DNA of 64,000 nucleotides from Streptomyces griseoluteus (GCA_000717735.1 JOBE01000012.1:62001-126000); one strand, 5' to 3'. Shown: positions 24,843 to 33,812, counted from the first letter of the stretch. Numbers and translations: made by a program. Notes: generated from the letters alone by a model not told the origin.

Positions 24843-26471
24843 TCATGGCCGCGGCGGTCGCGGGTCCCCGGTGGGGCGGGTCCCTGACGGGCGGGAGGCG
24901 CCGGCGGGCGGAGGACTCCCGGCGGGATCCGCCGCGCCTGTCGGCGGGCGGTGCGCCGCCCGCTCCGCCGCCCGCGCGATGTTCCGCGCCATCCCGCCGA
25001 AGACGACGGCGTGGAACGGCGACACGCTCCACCAGTACGCCTGCCCCGCGAGCCCGCGCGGGTGGAACAGGGCGCGCTGGCGGTACCGGGTCCGCCCCCG
25101 GTCGTCCCGCTCGACCCTCATCTCCAGCCAGGCGAGGCCCGGCAGCCGCATCTCGGCGCGCAGCCGCAGCAGGGCTCCGGGCTCGATCTCCTCGACCCGC
25201 CAGAAGTCGAGCGCGTCGCCGGCCCTGAGCCGCTGGGCGTCGCGCCGGCCCCGGCGCAGACCCACCCCGCCGATGAGCCGGTCGAACCAGCCGCGTACCG
25301 CCCAGGCCAGCGGGAAGGAGTACCAGCCGTTCGCGCCGCCGATCCCCTCGACGACCTGCCACAGCTCCCGCTGCCCCGCGTCGACGATCCGCTCGCGTTC
25401 GTCGGTGTAGAGGCTGCCGCCCGCCCAGTCGGGGTCGGTGGGCAGGGGGTCGCTGGGGGCCCCGGGGAGCGAGGCGGAACTCCATCGGGTGGCGACCCGG
25501 GCCTCCTGGACCCGCTGCAGGGCGAGCCTGAGGGCCTCGTCGAAGGGGACGGGGGTGCCGGGCGGGTCGGGGACGTGCTCGGCGATGTCGTGGTCGGCGC
25601 ACACCACCTCGTACCGCAGCGACTCGGCGAGCGGGCGGGCCAGGGACGCGGGGACGGGCGTGACGAGTCCGACCCAGAGGCCGGACAGGCGCGGGGTGAG
25701 CATGGGGACGGGCAGGATGAGCCGTCGGCGCAGGCCTGCGACCTTCGCGTAACGGACCATCATGTCGTGGTAGGTGAGGACGTCCGGGCCGCCGATGTCG
25801 AACGCGCGGTTGACGTCCTCCGGCATCCGCGCGCTGCCGACGAGGTAGCGGAGCACGTCGCGTACGGCGATGGGCTGGACGCGGGTGCCGACCCAGCGCG
25901 GCGTCACCATCACGGGGAGCCGTTCGGTCAGATGGCGGAGCATCTCGAAGGAGGCGGAGCCGGAGCCGATGACGACGGCGGCCCGCAGCACGGTGGTGGG
26001 GACGCCTGAGTCCAGCAGGATCCGGCCGACCTCGGCCCGTGACCGCAGGTGCGGGGAGAGCTCCCGCTCGGGGACGTCCGCCGGTTCGAGGCCGCCGAGG
26101 TAGACGATGCGGCGCACCCCGGCGGCGCGGGCCTCCTCGGCGAAGGTCCGGGCCGCCTTCCGGTCGGTCTCCTCGAAGCCGCGCCCGGAACCCAGGGAGT
26201 GCACCAGGTAGTAGGCCACCCGCACGTCGCGGAAGGCGGGACGCAGGGTGGCCGCGTCGGTCACGTCCCCCCGGACCACCTCGGCCCGGTCGGCCCAGGG
26301 GTGGTCCCGCAGGTTGGCCGGGGTGCGGGCGAGGCAGCGCACCCGGAATCCGGCGTCGAGCAGCTCGGGGACGAGCCGGCCGCCGATGTACCCGCCGGCG
26401 CCGGTCACGAGGCAGAGCGGACGGTCGGCGTCGGGCCGGGGGTGCGTGTCCGCGGGGTCGTGCGTCGCCAT
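24843..26471 (-). CDS. SDR/NAD(P)-binding epimerase-like protein with C-terminal DUF2867
   Basis: A 542-residue protein. Residues 15-300 are an extended Rossmann-type domain: LCLVTGAGGYIGGRLVPEL binds NAD(P), followed by VVRGDVTD, YYLVHSLGSG and IVYLGGLEP. About residues 365-500 match DUF2867 (LWQVVEGIGGANGWYSFPL, FWRVEEIEPG, FHPRGLAGQAYWWSVSPFH). The final 45 residues are Pro/Arg-rich. This fusion is common in actinobacteria, often near photolyase and carotenoid genes, with unknown substrate. It is divergent from the MarR gene; three TCTGTC-type repeats lie between them. Confidence 0.85.
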   Translation of the reverse strand: MATHDPADTHPRPDADRPLCLVTGAGGYIGGRLVPELLDAGFRVRCLARTPANLRDHPWADRAEVVRGDVTDAATLRPAFRDVRVAYYLVHSLGSGRGFEETDRKAARTFAEEARAAGVRRIVYLGGLEPADVPERELSPHLRSRAEVGRILLDSGVPTTVLRAAVVIGSGSASFEMLRHLTERLPVMVTPRWVGTRVQPIAVRDVLRYLVGSARMPEDVNRAFDIGGPDVLTYHDMMVRYAKVAGLRRRLILPVPMLTPRLSGLWVGLVTPVPASLARPLAESLRYEVVCADHDIAEHVPDPPGTPVPFDEALRLALQRVQEARVATRWSSASLPGAPSDPLPTDPDWAGGSLYTDERERIVDAGQRELWQVVEGIGGANGWYSFPLAWAVRGWFDRLIGGVGLRRGRRDAQRLRAGDALDFWRVEEIEPGALLRLRAEMRLPGLAWLEMRVERDDRGRTRYRQRALFHPRGLAGQAYWWSVSPFHAVVFGGMARNIARAAERAAHRPPTGAADPAGSPPPAGASRPSGTRPTGDPRPPRP

Positions 26472-26495
26472 GGGGTGCTCCGTTCCGTACGGGGG

Positions 26496-26549
26496 TCTGT
26501 CGCGAGCGCCCTGGGTCTGTCACGAGCGCGCAGGGATCTGTCGCGAGCG
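26496..26549. repeat. Three direct repeats in the SDR/MarR divergent promoter region
   Basis: TCTGTCGCGAGCG at 26496 and 26537 and TCTGTCACGAGCG at 26516 are spaced 20 and 21 bases apart, about two helical turns, so a protein would see them on one face of the DNA. They lie 25-78 bases upstream of the SDR start and before the MarR promoter. Candidate operator array. Confidence 0.55.
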
Positions 26550-26629
26550 AGTGAGCGGGGCTCTCCCCTCATGCTTCCTCGCGCGCGGCCCGGGCGGATG
26601 CGCGGGAGCGATGTCTATAGGCTGAACGC

Positions 26630-27121
26630 GTGCCCCGCCAAGAAGACCGAGACGCCACCGCCGCCCCCGAGGACACCGTGGGTGACCTGCAGAGCTTCGC
26701 TCTCGCGCTGCGCCGGACCCAGGGCGAGCTCAATCGCCTGGTGCACGGTTTCGCTCAGGCGCAGGGCCTGCATCCCACCGACGTCCAGGCGCTGGCCGTC
26801 GTCCTGGACAGCCCGGAACCGCTGACGCCGGGGCGGCTGCGGGAGCATCTCGGGCTCACCTCCGGTGCGGTGACGGCCTGTCTCGACCGGCTGGAGAAGG
26901 CGGGACACATCCGCAGGACCCGGGAGAGCACGGACCGCCGTGTCGTGCACATCCGTTACGAGGACGGGGCGAGGGCCGCGGCCCGACGGTACTTCATGCC
27001 GCTCGCGGAGGCGGCGGACCGGGCCAGGGAGCAGTTCGACCCGGCCGAACTCTCGGCCGCCCTGCGCTTCCTGAACACGCTGAACGACGAGCTCGGAGCC
27101 CTGCGCGCGCCGCGCCGCTGA
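26630..27121 (+). CDS. MarR-family transcriptional regulator
   Basis: A 163-residue winged-helix regulator. Helix-turn-helix and wing read LTPGRLREHLGLTSGAVTACLD, RLEKAGHIRRTRESTDRRVVHIR, as in MarR proteins that sense small ligands and repress neighbouring exporters. The GTG at 26630 has no Shine-Dalgarno sequence, but TAGGCT (26618-26623) lies six bases upstream, suggesting a leaderless transcript. The downstream MMPL transporter starts about 120 bases later behind a 9-5-9 palindrome suited to a MarR dimer, so that gene is the likely target. The adjoining SDR gene may be a second target. Confidence 0.85.
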   Translation: MPRQEDRDATAAPEDTVGDLQSFALALRRTQGELNRLVHGFAQAQGLHPTDVQALAVVLDSPEPLTPGRLREHLGLTSGAVTACLDRLEKAGHIRRTRESTDRRVVHIRYEDGARAAARRYFMPLAEAADRAREQFDPAELSAALRFLNTLNDELGALRAPRR

Positions 27122-27188
27122 GCGGCGCATCCGTCCGGCGGGCTGAAACCGAAGGGGTGTCGAGAGCCGAGGTACCCGCATGATAGAA

Positions 27189-27211
27189 ACTCTCTCATTC
27201 ATTGAGATAGT
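27189..27211. promoter_or_regulatory. Probable MarR operator before the MMPL gene
   Basis: ACTCTCTCA and TGAGATAGT are nine-base inverted arms (eight of nine pairs) around TTCAT. The element lies in the gap between the MarR and MMPL genes, in a locally AT-rich stretch, and has the size and symmetry usual for MarR dimers. Confidence 0.6.
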
Positions 27212-27240
27212 CAATGCCTGAGACACAGTACGGAGCCCCG

Positions 27241-29418
27241 ATGCCGCCCAGCGCCGTCCGCCGGACCCGCCTTCTGCTACCCCTGGTCCTCCTCATCGCC
27301 TGGCTCGCCGTGGGCGGCGGTCTCGGCCCGTTCGCCGGACGCCTCGGCGAGGTCGCCGCCAACGACCAGGCGGCCTTCCTCCCGCGCAGCGCCGAGTCCA
27401 CCCGCGTCATCGAGGAGCAGAAGGCGTTCCGCCGGACCGAGACCGTGCCCGCGATCGTCGTGTGGACCGCGCGGGACGGCGGACCGGTGGCCGCCGGTTC
27501 GACCGCCGACGCGACCCGGGCCCTCACCTCGCTCACCGGACGCGAGGGGATCGTCGGCCCGCCCTCCCCCGCGCTGCCCTCCGAGGACGGCGAGGCGCTG
27601 CGCGCCGTCGTCGCGCTCGAGCCCGACCTCGGCGACGCCCTGCCGACGACGCTCGACACGATCCGGAAGGCGGCGGCAACGGTCCCCGGGACCACCGTCC
27701 ACCTCGCGGGTCCCGCCGCCACGCAGGCCGATCTCTCCGGCGCCTTCTCGGGAATCGACGGGCTGCTGCTCGGCGTCGCCCTGATCGCCGTGCTGCTCAT
27801 CCTGCTGGTCGTCTACCGGAGCGTCCTGCTGCCCCTCATGATCATCCTGGGGGCGGTCTTCGCCCTCGGCCTCGCCTGCGCCGTCGTGTACGTGCTCGCC
27901 GACGCCGGGGTGCTCAGGGTGGACGGCCAGGTGCAGGGCATCCTGTCCATCCTGGTGATCGGTGCCGCGACGGACTACGCCCTGCTGCTCGCCGCCCGCT
28001 ACCGCGAGGAGCTCGCCGCGCCCGGCGCGGACCGCTTCGCCGCGATGAACCGGGCCCTGCGCCGCTCCTTCGAGCCGATCGTCGCCAGCGCCGCGACCGT
28101 CGCCCTCGGTCTGCTCGCCCTGCTCGTCAGCGACCTGGCCAACAACCGGGCGCTCGGGCCCGTCGGCGCCATCGGCATCGTGTGTGCGGTCCTCAGCGCC
28201 CTGACCTTCCTGCCGGCCGCCCTGGTCCTCACGGGGCGCGCCGCGTACTGGCCGGCCCGCCCCAAGCCGCTCCCCGAAGGCACGGGGACGCCCGCTGACA
28301 GCGGCACGGCCACCGCCACCACGGCCGGCGGCCCGGCCGTCTGGCACCGGATCGCCGCCCTGGTCGACCGCGCCCCCCGCAAGGTGTGGGCGGTCACCCT
28401 GGCCGCTCTCCTGGCCTGCGCCGCCTTCGCACCGGCCCTGAACTCCCGCGGCGTGCCCTTCGACGAGATCTTCGTGAACGATGCGCCCTCCGTCGCGGCC
28501 CAGGAGACCCTCGGCCGCCACTTCCCCGGCGGCGCCGGCAACCCGGCGGTGATCATCGCTGACGCCGGAGCGGTCGCGCGGGTGGTCACGGCCGCCGAGG
28601 CCGTCCCCGGCGTCGACTCGGCCTTCCCGGTCGGCGCCACGGGCCGCCCCGCCCCCGGGGCGCCGCTCGTGGTCGACGGCAGGGTCCGCGTCGACGCCAC
28701 CCTGTCCGCCGCCGCCGACAGCGACGCGGCGCGCGACGCGCTCGCCAGGCTCCGTACCGCCGTCCACGCCGTGCCCGGGGCGGACGCCCTGGTCGGCGGC
28801 TCCACCGCCCAGCAGTACGACACCCAGCGCACGGCGGCCCGGGACCGGACGCTCATCGTCCCGGTCGTCCTGGGGATCATCCTGCTGATCCTGGTGGCGC
28901 TGCTGCGCTCCCTCGTGCTGCCGCTGCTCCTCGTCGCGACCGTGGCGCTCAACTTCGCCGCCACGCTGGGCGTCTCGAGTCTGGTGTTCGAGCACGTCCT
29001 CGGCTTCACCGGTACGGACGCGTCCGTACCGCTGTACGGCTTCGTCTTCCTCGTCGCGCTCGGGGTCGACTACAACATCTTCCTGATGTCCCGGGTCCGC
29101 GAGGAGACATCGCGCCACGGCGTGCGGGAGGGCGTCCGCATCGGGCTGACCGCCACCGGCGGTGTGATCACCTCGGCCGGCGTGGTGCTCGCCGCGACCT
29201 TCGCCGCGCTGGGCGTCATTCCGCTGGCGTTCCTCGTGCAGATCGCCTTCATCGTCGCGTTCGGCGTGCTGCTCGACACCCTGGTGGTCCGCTCGCTCCT
29301 CGTGCCGGCGCTCGTCCGGGACCTCGGCCCGGTGGCGTGGTGGCCGGGAGCCCTGAGCCGCCTTCCCGCCGATCGGCGCCGCTCGGACCAATCCGTGGGA
29401 GCCGGTGCTCCGAAGTAG
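27241..29418 (+). CDS. MMPL/RND-family transporter
   Basis: About 725 residues with two repeated units, each a single helix, a large external domain and then a bundle of five helices (twelve membrane segments in all). Key stretches are LSILVIGAATDYALLLAARYREE and VFLVALGVDYNIFLMSRVREET, the two conserved Asp-Tyr motifs of MMPL proton-coupled transporters. They export lipids or drugs across the membrane. An ATG at 27214 is in frame, but the ATG at 27241 has GGAG six bases upstream and begins just before the first helix, so it is preferred. The MarR gene upstream and the palindrome at 27189-27211 suggest inducible efflux. Confidence 0.88.
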   Translation: MPPSAVRRTRLLLPLVLLIAWLAVGGGLGPFAGRLGEVAANDQAAFLPRSAESTRVIEEQKAFRRTETVPAIVVWTARDGGPVAAGSTADATRALTSLTGREGIVGPPSPALPSEDGEALRAVVALEPDLGDALPTTLDTIRKAAATVPGTTVHLAGPAATQADLSGAFSGIDGLLLGVALIAVLLILLVVYRSVLLPLMIILGAVFALGLACAVVYVLADAGVLRVDGQVQGILSILVIGAATDYALLLAARYREELAAPGADRFAAMNRALRRSFEPIVASAATVALGLLALLVSDLANNRALGPVGAIGIVCAVLSALTFLPAALVLTGRAAYWPARPKPLPEGTGTPADSGTATATTAGGPAVWHRIAALVDRAPRKVWAVTLAALLACAAFAPALNSRGVPFDEIFVNDAPSVAAQETLGRHFPGGAGNPAVIIADAGAVARVVTAAEAVPGVDSAFPVGATGRPAPGAPLVVDGRVRVDATLSAAADSDAARDALARLRTAVHAVPGADALVGGSTAQQYDTQRTAARDRTLIVPVVLGIILLILVALLRSLVLPLLLVATVALNFAATLGVSSLVFEHVLGFTGTDASVPLYGFVFLVALGVDYNIFLMSRVREETSRHGVREGVRIGLTATGGVITSAGVVLAATFAALGVIPLAFLVQIAFIVAFGVLLDTLVVRSLLVPALVRDLGPVAWWPGALSRLPADRRRSDQSVGAGAPK

Positions 29419-29485
29419 GGGCGAAAGCGAGGACCCGCAAGCTCAGGCAGCGGCGCGGGCGCAGACGACCAGGAGGGCACATCCG

Positions 29486-30082
29486 GTGAGAGAGCACGCA
29501 CGCGTCGACGAGGGTCCGCCCCCGGACGACCTGGGCGGCGACGGTCTGACCGCGCTGATGCTCCAGGTCGCCCGCGGGGACCGGGACGCCTTCTCGGCCG
29601 TCTTCGACCAGGTCTCAGGACCCGTCCTCGGCGTCGTCCGCTCGGTGGTGCGGGATCCCGCGCAGTCCGAGGAGGTGACCCAGGAGGTGATGGTCGACCT
29701 CTGGCGCTCCGCCGCGCGTTACCGCCCGGACCGCGGCTCGGTCCTGAACTGGGCGCTCACCCTCGCCCACCGCCGCGCGGTGGACCGGGTGCGCTCGGAG
29801 CAGGCGTCCTCGGACCGGGCCCGGCGCGTCGCCCTCCTCGATCACACTCCCGCGTACGACGAGGTGACGGAGGAGGTCGAGAACCGCCTCGACCGCGAGC
29901 GGGTACGGCGCTGTCTGCGGGGCCTCACCGAGCGCCAGCGCCAGTCCGTCACCCTCGCCTACTACCGGGGCCTGACCTACCGTGAGGTCGCCGAGCTGCT
30001 CTCCCTGCCGCTGGGCACGGTGAAGACCCGGATGCGCGACGGCCTCATCCGGCTCCGCGACTGCCTGGGGGTGACGGCATGA
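29486..30082 (+). CDS. sigK: ECF RNA polymerase sigma factor, SigK type
   Basis: A 198-residue sigma factor. Region 2 is FDQVSGPVLGVVRSVVRDPA, QSEEVTQEVMVDLWRSAARY; region 4 is RQRQSVTLAYYRGLTYREVAEL, LSLPLGTVKTRMRDG. The GTG at 29486 follows AGGAGG by nine bases; the frame beyond is not conserved. Its stop overlaps the start of the downstream anti-sigma gene (ATGA), the classic sigma/anti-sigma arrangement. By pairing with an RskA-type anti-sigma factor it resembles SigK/SigL-type factors that respond to redox or envelope signals. Confidence 0.88.
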   Translation: MREHARVDEGPPPDDLGGDGLTALMLQVARGDRDAFSAVFDQVSGPVLGVVRSVVRDPAQSEEVTQEVMVDLWRSAARYRPDRGSVLNWALTLAHRRAVDRVRSEQASSDRARRVALLDHTPAYDEVTEEVENRLDRERVRRCLRGLTERQRQSVTLAYYRGLTYREVAELLSLPLGTVKTRMRDGLIRLRDCLGVTA

Positions 30083-30837
30083 CCAGTGGTGAGCTGCACA
30101 CGCTGACCGGCGCGTACGTGCTGGACGCGCTGGACACGGACGAGGAGCGCGAGGCCGTCGAGCGGCACCTCGCCCACTGCGCCGCGTGCGCCCATGAGGT
30201 CCGGGAGCTCTCGGAGACGGCGGCGCGGCTCGGTCTCGCCGTCGCCGAGCCGGTCGGCCAGGAGCTGCGCGCCGAGGTGCTGCGCCGGATCGCGGACGTC
30301 CGCCAGCTGCCGCCGGTGACCGTGCCGGCCGGCCGGCCGTTCGGCACGGTCCGCGGTTCCCGCCGACTGCCCCGCTGGGCGCTGGCCGCCTCGCTCGCCG
30401 GGGCGGTGACGCTCGCGGGTCTCGCGGGCCTGCAGTACCAGCGCGCCGAGGAGGCCCGAGACCGGGCGGTCCGGGCCGAGGCGGGTGCCGAGGCCGTCGC
30501 GGTGGTGCTCGCGGCGCCCGACGCCCGGGTCTCCACCGCGCGCCTGGCGGACGGCGCGGTGGGCACGCTCGTCCACTCCCCGTCCCTGGACCGGGCGGTG
30601 TTCGCCGCGGCGGGGATGCCCGCCCCGCCCGCCGGAAGGGTCTACCAGCTCTGGTACGACGATTCCGGGACGATGCGCTCGGCCGGCCTGATGGCCTCGG
30701 GTACGACGTCCTCGACCACCCTCCTGGAGGGGCCGGCGAACCGGTCGAGCGGCATCGGCATCACCGTGGAGCCGGAGGGCGGCTCCCCCCGTCCGACCTC
30801 GGCGCCGATCGCCACCATGGCCATGCCGAAGGCCTGA
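30079..30837 (+). CDS. rskA: RskA-type anti-sigma factor, membrane protein
   Basis: A 252-residue single-pass membrane protein. The cytoplasmic zinc-type anti-sigma domain (1-90) carries HLAHCAACAHEV, the H-x3-C-x2-C motif. One membrane helix follows at about 97-115 (LPRWALAASLAGAVTLAGLA). The extracellular RskA domain contains VYQLWYDDSGTMRSAGLM. It sequesters the adjacent sigma factor until a signal triggers proteolysis. Four-base overlap with the sigma gene indicates coupled production. The gene is convergent with the DUF6230/DUF6114 operon. Confidence 0.87.
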   Translation: MTSGELHTLTGAYVLDALDTDEEREAVERHLAHCAACAHEVRELSETAARLGLAVAEPVGQELRAEVLRRIADVRQLPPVTVPAGRPFGTVRGSRRLPRWALAASLAGAVTLAGLAGLQYQRAEEARDRAVRAEAGAEAVAVVLAAPDARVSTARLADGAVGTLVHSPSLDRAVFAAAGMPAPPAGRVYQLWYDDSGTMRSAGLMASGTTSSTTLLEGPANRSSGIGITVEPEGGSPRPTSAPIATMAMPKA

Positions 30838-30867
30838 GAGCGCCCACCCCCTGCCACGGCCGCAGCT

Positions 30868-31569
30868 CTACGGAGTCCCCGGCGTCCCCACGGGCGCGGC
30901 CGGGGCCGGGCAGGCGACCGTCCCCGGCCGTACGGAGAGGGTGAGCCTGGGGGTGGTCAGCAGGCCGGGGATCTGGAAGTCCTGGGCGGTGCCGACGATC
31001 CGGTCGAACTTGGCGTACCGCGCCTGGATGCCGAACCGGTGCTGCGGGCTGCCGAGCGGGTTGAGGACGTACGCGCCGCTCGCGTCCTTGACGGTCTTCA
31101 CGTCGGCTCCGTTGGTGTTGAGGTCGACGACGCCGTCCATGTCGAGGACGCCGGTGGCGTTCCGCAGGTCGAGGACGGTGTTCCGGGTCCGGATCTCCCA
31201 GGAGCCCGGATTGTCGTCGCCGAGGGTGAGCAGCAGTGTGTACGTGGCTCCCGCGATCTGCTGCCGCTGGCTCAGACAGAGGCCGTTGAGCACGCCGTCC
31301 GCGAATCCCATGCGCAGCACGCGGACGGTTCCGGCGGAGCCGTCGGGCCGTACGACGGCCTGGTCGACGACGGCGGCGCCGTACTGCGTCCCGTACAGGC
31401 TGCTGGTGGTGAAGTCGACGGGCCGGTCCTGGATCCGGAGCCCGACGGCCAGCGCGCCGCTCGCCATGGCGGAGCCGAGTCCGCCGGCCGCCAGGAGCGC
31501 GGGTAGGGCGACGGCGAGGGAGCGGCGCCAGTGGGTGCGCCCCTCCGGGGGGCGGTGGTCGGGGCTCAT
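30868..31569 (-). CDS. DUF6230 exported protein (third copy)
   Basis: A 233-residue protein. After a short arginine-containing start an alanine-rich helix (about 15-42, RRSLAVALPALLAAGGLGSA) serves as signal anchor. The exported domain shows the DUF6230 features seen in the two sister genes: a GLCLS cysteine after the mid-domain strand, an SWEIRTRNTVLDLRNATG segment, and a C-terminal Cys in TVACP, here followed by a Pro/Gly-rich tail. No enzymatic motif is present. The start is ATG at 31569, overlapping the stop of the preceding gene by four bases. Last gene of the operon. Function unknown. Confidence 0.75.
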   Translation of the reverse strand: MSPDHRPPEGRTHWRRSLAVALPALLAAGGLGSAMASGALAVGLRIQDRPVDFTTSSLYGTQYGAAVVDQAVVRPDGSAGTVRVLRMGFADGVLNGLCLSQRQQIAGATYTLLLTLGDDNPGSWEIRTRNTVLDLRNATGVLDMDGVVDLNTNGADVKTVKDASGAYVLNPLGSPQHRFGIQARYAKFDRIVGTAQDFQIPGLLTTPRLTLSVRPGTVACPAPAAPVGTPGTP

Positions 31570-32192
31570 GGGGTGGTCACCGTGATGGTTCCCGGCAGGT
31601 GGACGGGGTTGTCGGTGGAGTCGAGGGCCGCGTGGTCGTCGACGGTCCGGATCGCGTAGATGTCGCCGACGAAGTCCTCGGCGCCCGCGGTGAGCGGGAT
31701 GAGGGAGCCGAAGAAGTCGAGGAGGCCCTGCACGCCGCAGATCTTGACGAGGACGCGGACGCAGACGTTGGAGATGGTGCCCCACATCGTGGTCGTCTCG
31801 GGCTTCCCCGCGCTGTCGTATCCGCCGAGGGAGCCTTCGCCGGGCACGTCGATGGTGACGGTGTGCCCGGCGGCCCGCTGGCTCACGTTCATGTGCGAGC
31901 GGATCTTGAGCTTGGTGAAGGTGTACTGGTTGGTCACGCGCGTCGTGCCGTCGGAGAGCCGGATGGTGACGTTCTTCTGGACGGTCATGGAGACGGCGAC
32001 CATGCCGGCGATGGTGACGTGCAAGGGGTCCGGGGAGGGCAGGAAGGGCACGCCCAGAGGTTCGACCGCGGCGGTCGTCCCCGCGGCGCGGCTCGGCTGC
32101 CCCGACCAGACGGCGGTGACGACGGCGAGGACGAGGGCCACGGTCACGGCGAGCGCCCTGGCCGGCCGCGTACCGGCGACGCCCGCCGTCAC
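31566..32192 (-). CDS. Exported protein of unknown family in the DUF6230/DUF6114 operon
   Basis: A 208-residue protein. A signal peptide (RALAVTVALVLAVVTAVWSG... to about residue 35) precedes a beta-rich exported domain with TVQKNVTIRLSDGTTRVTNQ, and two Cys in NVCVRVLVKICGVQG. I recognise no named family; it resembles the surface proteins of the same operon only loosely. Start GTG at 32192 is chosen because GGAGG precedes it and GTGA overlaps the stop of the upstream DUF6114 gene. The longer open frame upstream is a shadow. Coupling at both ends implies a joint function with the DUF6230/DUF6114 proteins. Confidence 0.7.
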   Translation of the reverse strand: MTAGVAGTRPARALAVTVALVLAVVTAVWSGQPSRAAGTTAAVEPLGVPFLPSPDPLHVTIAGMVAVSMTVQKNVTIRLSDGTTRVTNQYTFTKLKIRSHMNVSQRAAGHTVTIDVPGEGSLGGYDSAGKPETTTMWGTISNVCVRVLVKICGVQGLLDFFGSLIPLTAGAEDFVGDIYAIRTVDDHAALDSTDNPVHLPGTITVTTP

Positions 32193-32584
32193 CCCTCCAC
32201 CTCCACCGCCGCCCGGCGGCGTGGCCGCTTGGCGCCCCAGCCCACCATCATGGATCCGCCGAGGACTCCGAGCGTCATGCCGAGCAGGAATCCGCCGAGG
32301 TTGGAGACGACGAGCGAGACGACCGCGAGGACCACTCCGATGAGTCCGAAGGTGTACCGCTGGGCGGGCAGCGCCATCGGGACGAGCCCGCAGAGGATCA
32401 TCCCGCCGCCGACGAGGTAGCCGGCCACTCCTCCGAAGCCGGTGCTCACGATCAACTGCAGGGAGCTGAGGGAGAACTTGAGGACGGTCCAGCCCCCGGC
32501 GACCAGCCACACCCCGCCCCAGAAGGGGCGGGTGCGGCGGAAGGCCCGGAACCACCCGTACGCGGACCTCAGCCGGCTCAGCAT
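32189..32584 (-). CDS. DUF6114 membrane protein (second copy)
   Basis: A 131-residue integral membrane protein with four hydrophobic segments ([70 protein letters not shown]). It starts RAFRRTRPFWGGVW, the same RRTRPFW signature found in the other copy at 33315-33812. The ATG lies within the last codons of the upstream DUF6230 gene (seven-base overlap). The function of the family is unknown; it always appears as a partner of DUF6230 here. Confidence 0.8.
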   Translation of the reverse strand: MLSRLRSAYGWFRAFRRTRPFWGGVWLVAGGWTVLKFSLSSLQLIVSTGFGGVAGYLVGGGMILCGLVPMALPAQRYTFGLIGVVLAVVSLVVSNLGGFLLGMTLGVLGGSMMVGWGAKRPRRRAAVEVEG

Positions 32585-33318
32585 GCGGTGGCCGTTCCCG
32601 CGACGACCCTGATCTTCAGGTCGGGCAGGACCAGCGCCCCGGCCATCTCGGCGTCGTAGGCGGTGGCGTTCAGTCCGTGCAGTCTGATCGAGCTGCCTCC
32701 CTCACCGCCCGCGGAGCCGAGCCCGAACCCGCCGGGCAGCGCGCCCGTGAGCGGCTTGCCCGCCACGGTGACCTGGTCGGCGGACTGGCCGAGTACCGCG
32801 TTCTGCAGGGTGGTGGGCCCGTACGCCTGGAGTTCGGTCGCCTGGATGTACAGGTTCGAGGCGTCGATGTCGGTGGTGAACGCGGCGGGCGGGGTGGCCG
32901 TCACCTTCTGGCCGCCCGTCAGGAGCAGGGAGTACGGGACTCCCGCGATCGTCTGGTGGACGATTCCGCAGAGCCCGGCGAGCCCGGCGCTGGCGAAACC
33001 GACGCGCGCCATGGCCGTGTTCGTGGTCGTGGTGCCGTCCGGGCGTCCGACGGCCGGGGTGTTGACGATGGCGCCGAAGCCGCTGCCGGCGACCCCGTTG
33101 GAGGTCAGCGTGAACGGCTGCCCGGTGACGCTGAAGTTGGCGGCGAGCGCGCCCTGGACCATGGCGGTGGCGAGGGCGCCGACGGCGAGGGCGGCGGGCA
33201 CGAGGGCGAACGCGCCGCGCCCCCAGCGGGTGCCGCGGCGGGTGCCGTCGGCCGCCTCGGCGAGCATCCGGGCGTTCCAGTCTGCGGCGGCACGCAATCC
33301 TGTCGTACGCATCGTCAT
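32578..33318 (-). CDS. DUF6230 exported protein (second copy)
   Basis: A 246-residue protein. A cytoplasmic start of about 30 residues is followed by one helix (GAFALVPAALAVGALATAMV) ending QGALAANFSVTGQPF. The external domain has a cysteine in GLCGIVHQ and the protein ends in a Cys (TATAC). These two Cys recur in both sister proteins and could form a disulfide. No catalytic motif. Its start overlaps the DUF6114 stop upstream (ATGA). The nearest copy, at 33950-34630, shares MVQGALAAN and the LPDLxI...C ending. Confidence 0.8.
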   Translation of the reverse strand: MTMRTTGLRAAADWNARMLAEAADGTRRGTRWGRGAFALVPAALAVGALATAMVQGALAANFSVTGQPFTLTSNGVAGSGFGAIVNTPAVGRPDGTTTTNTAMARVGFASAGLAGLCGIVHQTIAGVPYSLLLTGGQKVTATPPAAFTTDIDASNLYIQATELQAYGPTTLQNAVLGQSADQVTVAGKPLTGALPGGFGLGSAGGEGGSSIRLHGLNATAYDAEMAGALVLPDLKIRVVAGTATAC

Positions 33319-33812
33319 ACGGATCCGCTCCCCAGGGACGCGGCGGGTGCGGAGGACGCCTCGGTGGCCGTACCGGTACGGCGGAGGCGGCTGCCGCGCC
33401 GCTTGGCGGGCTTCTCGGGGAGCCAGGCGAAGGCCATGGACCCGCCGAGGACCGAGAGGACCATGCCCACGAACAGGCCGCCGAGGTTGGACAGCGGGAA
33501 CGACGCGACGCCCGCGATCACCGCGAGGACGCCGGCGGAGTGGCGCTGACCGGGCAGCAGCAGCATGAGCAGCGCCATCGCCATCAGGACGACACCGCCG
33601 GCCATGCCCGCGATCCCGCCGACGCCGACCTGGAGGATCTTGCCGAGCGGCGCCATCGGCAGGAAGAAGATGACGAAGCCACCGAGCCCGGTCCAGACGG
33701 TCGCCCAGAACGGCCGGGTGCGGCGCCAGCGGCGGAAGGCCGCCCGCGCGCCGCCGGGGCGGCCGGCCGGATCGGACGCGGAGTTCGGCTCGGGCGGCGG
33801 ATCGGTGGTCAT
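33315..33812 (-). CDS. DUF6114 membrane protein (first copy)
   Basis: A 165-residue membrane protein with an N-terminal polar tail (MTTDPPPEPNSASDPAGRPG) then RRTRPFWATVW and four hydrophobic segments, ending in a basic cytoplasmic tail. It is colinear with the second copy (GGMAGGVVLMAMALLML-like second pair, SNLGGLFVGMVLSVLGGSM closing helix). The open frame continues upstream, but the ATG at 33812 begins the family-typical start. It opens the block of five overlapping genes, 137 bases downstream of the first DUF6230 gene and behind a large hairpin. Confidence 0.8.
   Translation of the reverse strand: MTTDPPPEPNSASDPAGRPGGARAAFRRWRRTRPFWATVWTGLGGFVIFFLPMAPLGKILQVGVGGIAGMAGGVVLMAMALLMLLLPGQRHSAGVLAVIAGVASFPLSNLGGLFVGMVLSVLGGSMAFAWLPEKPAKRRGSRLRRTGTATEASSAPAASLGSGSV

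Noticed and set aside
27277-29391. 704-codon open frame antisense to the MMPL transporter
   Set aside because: A shadow rich in Arg, Gly, Glu and Asp; the sense strand shows both MMPL repeats.
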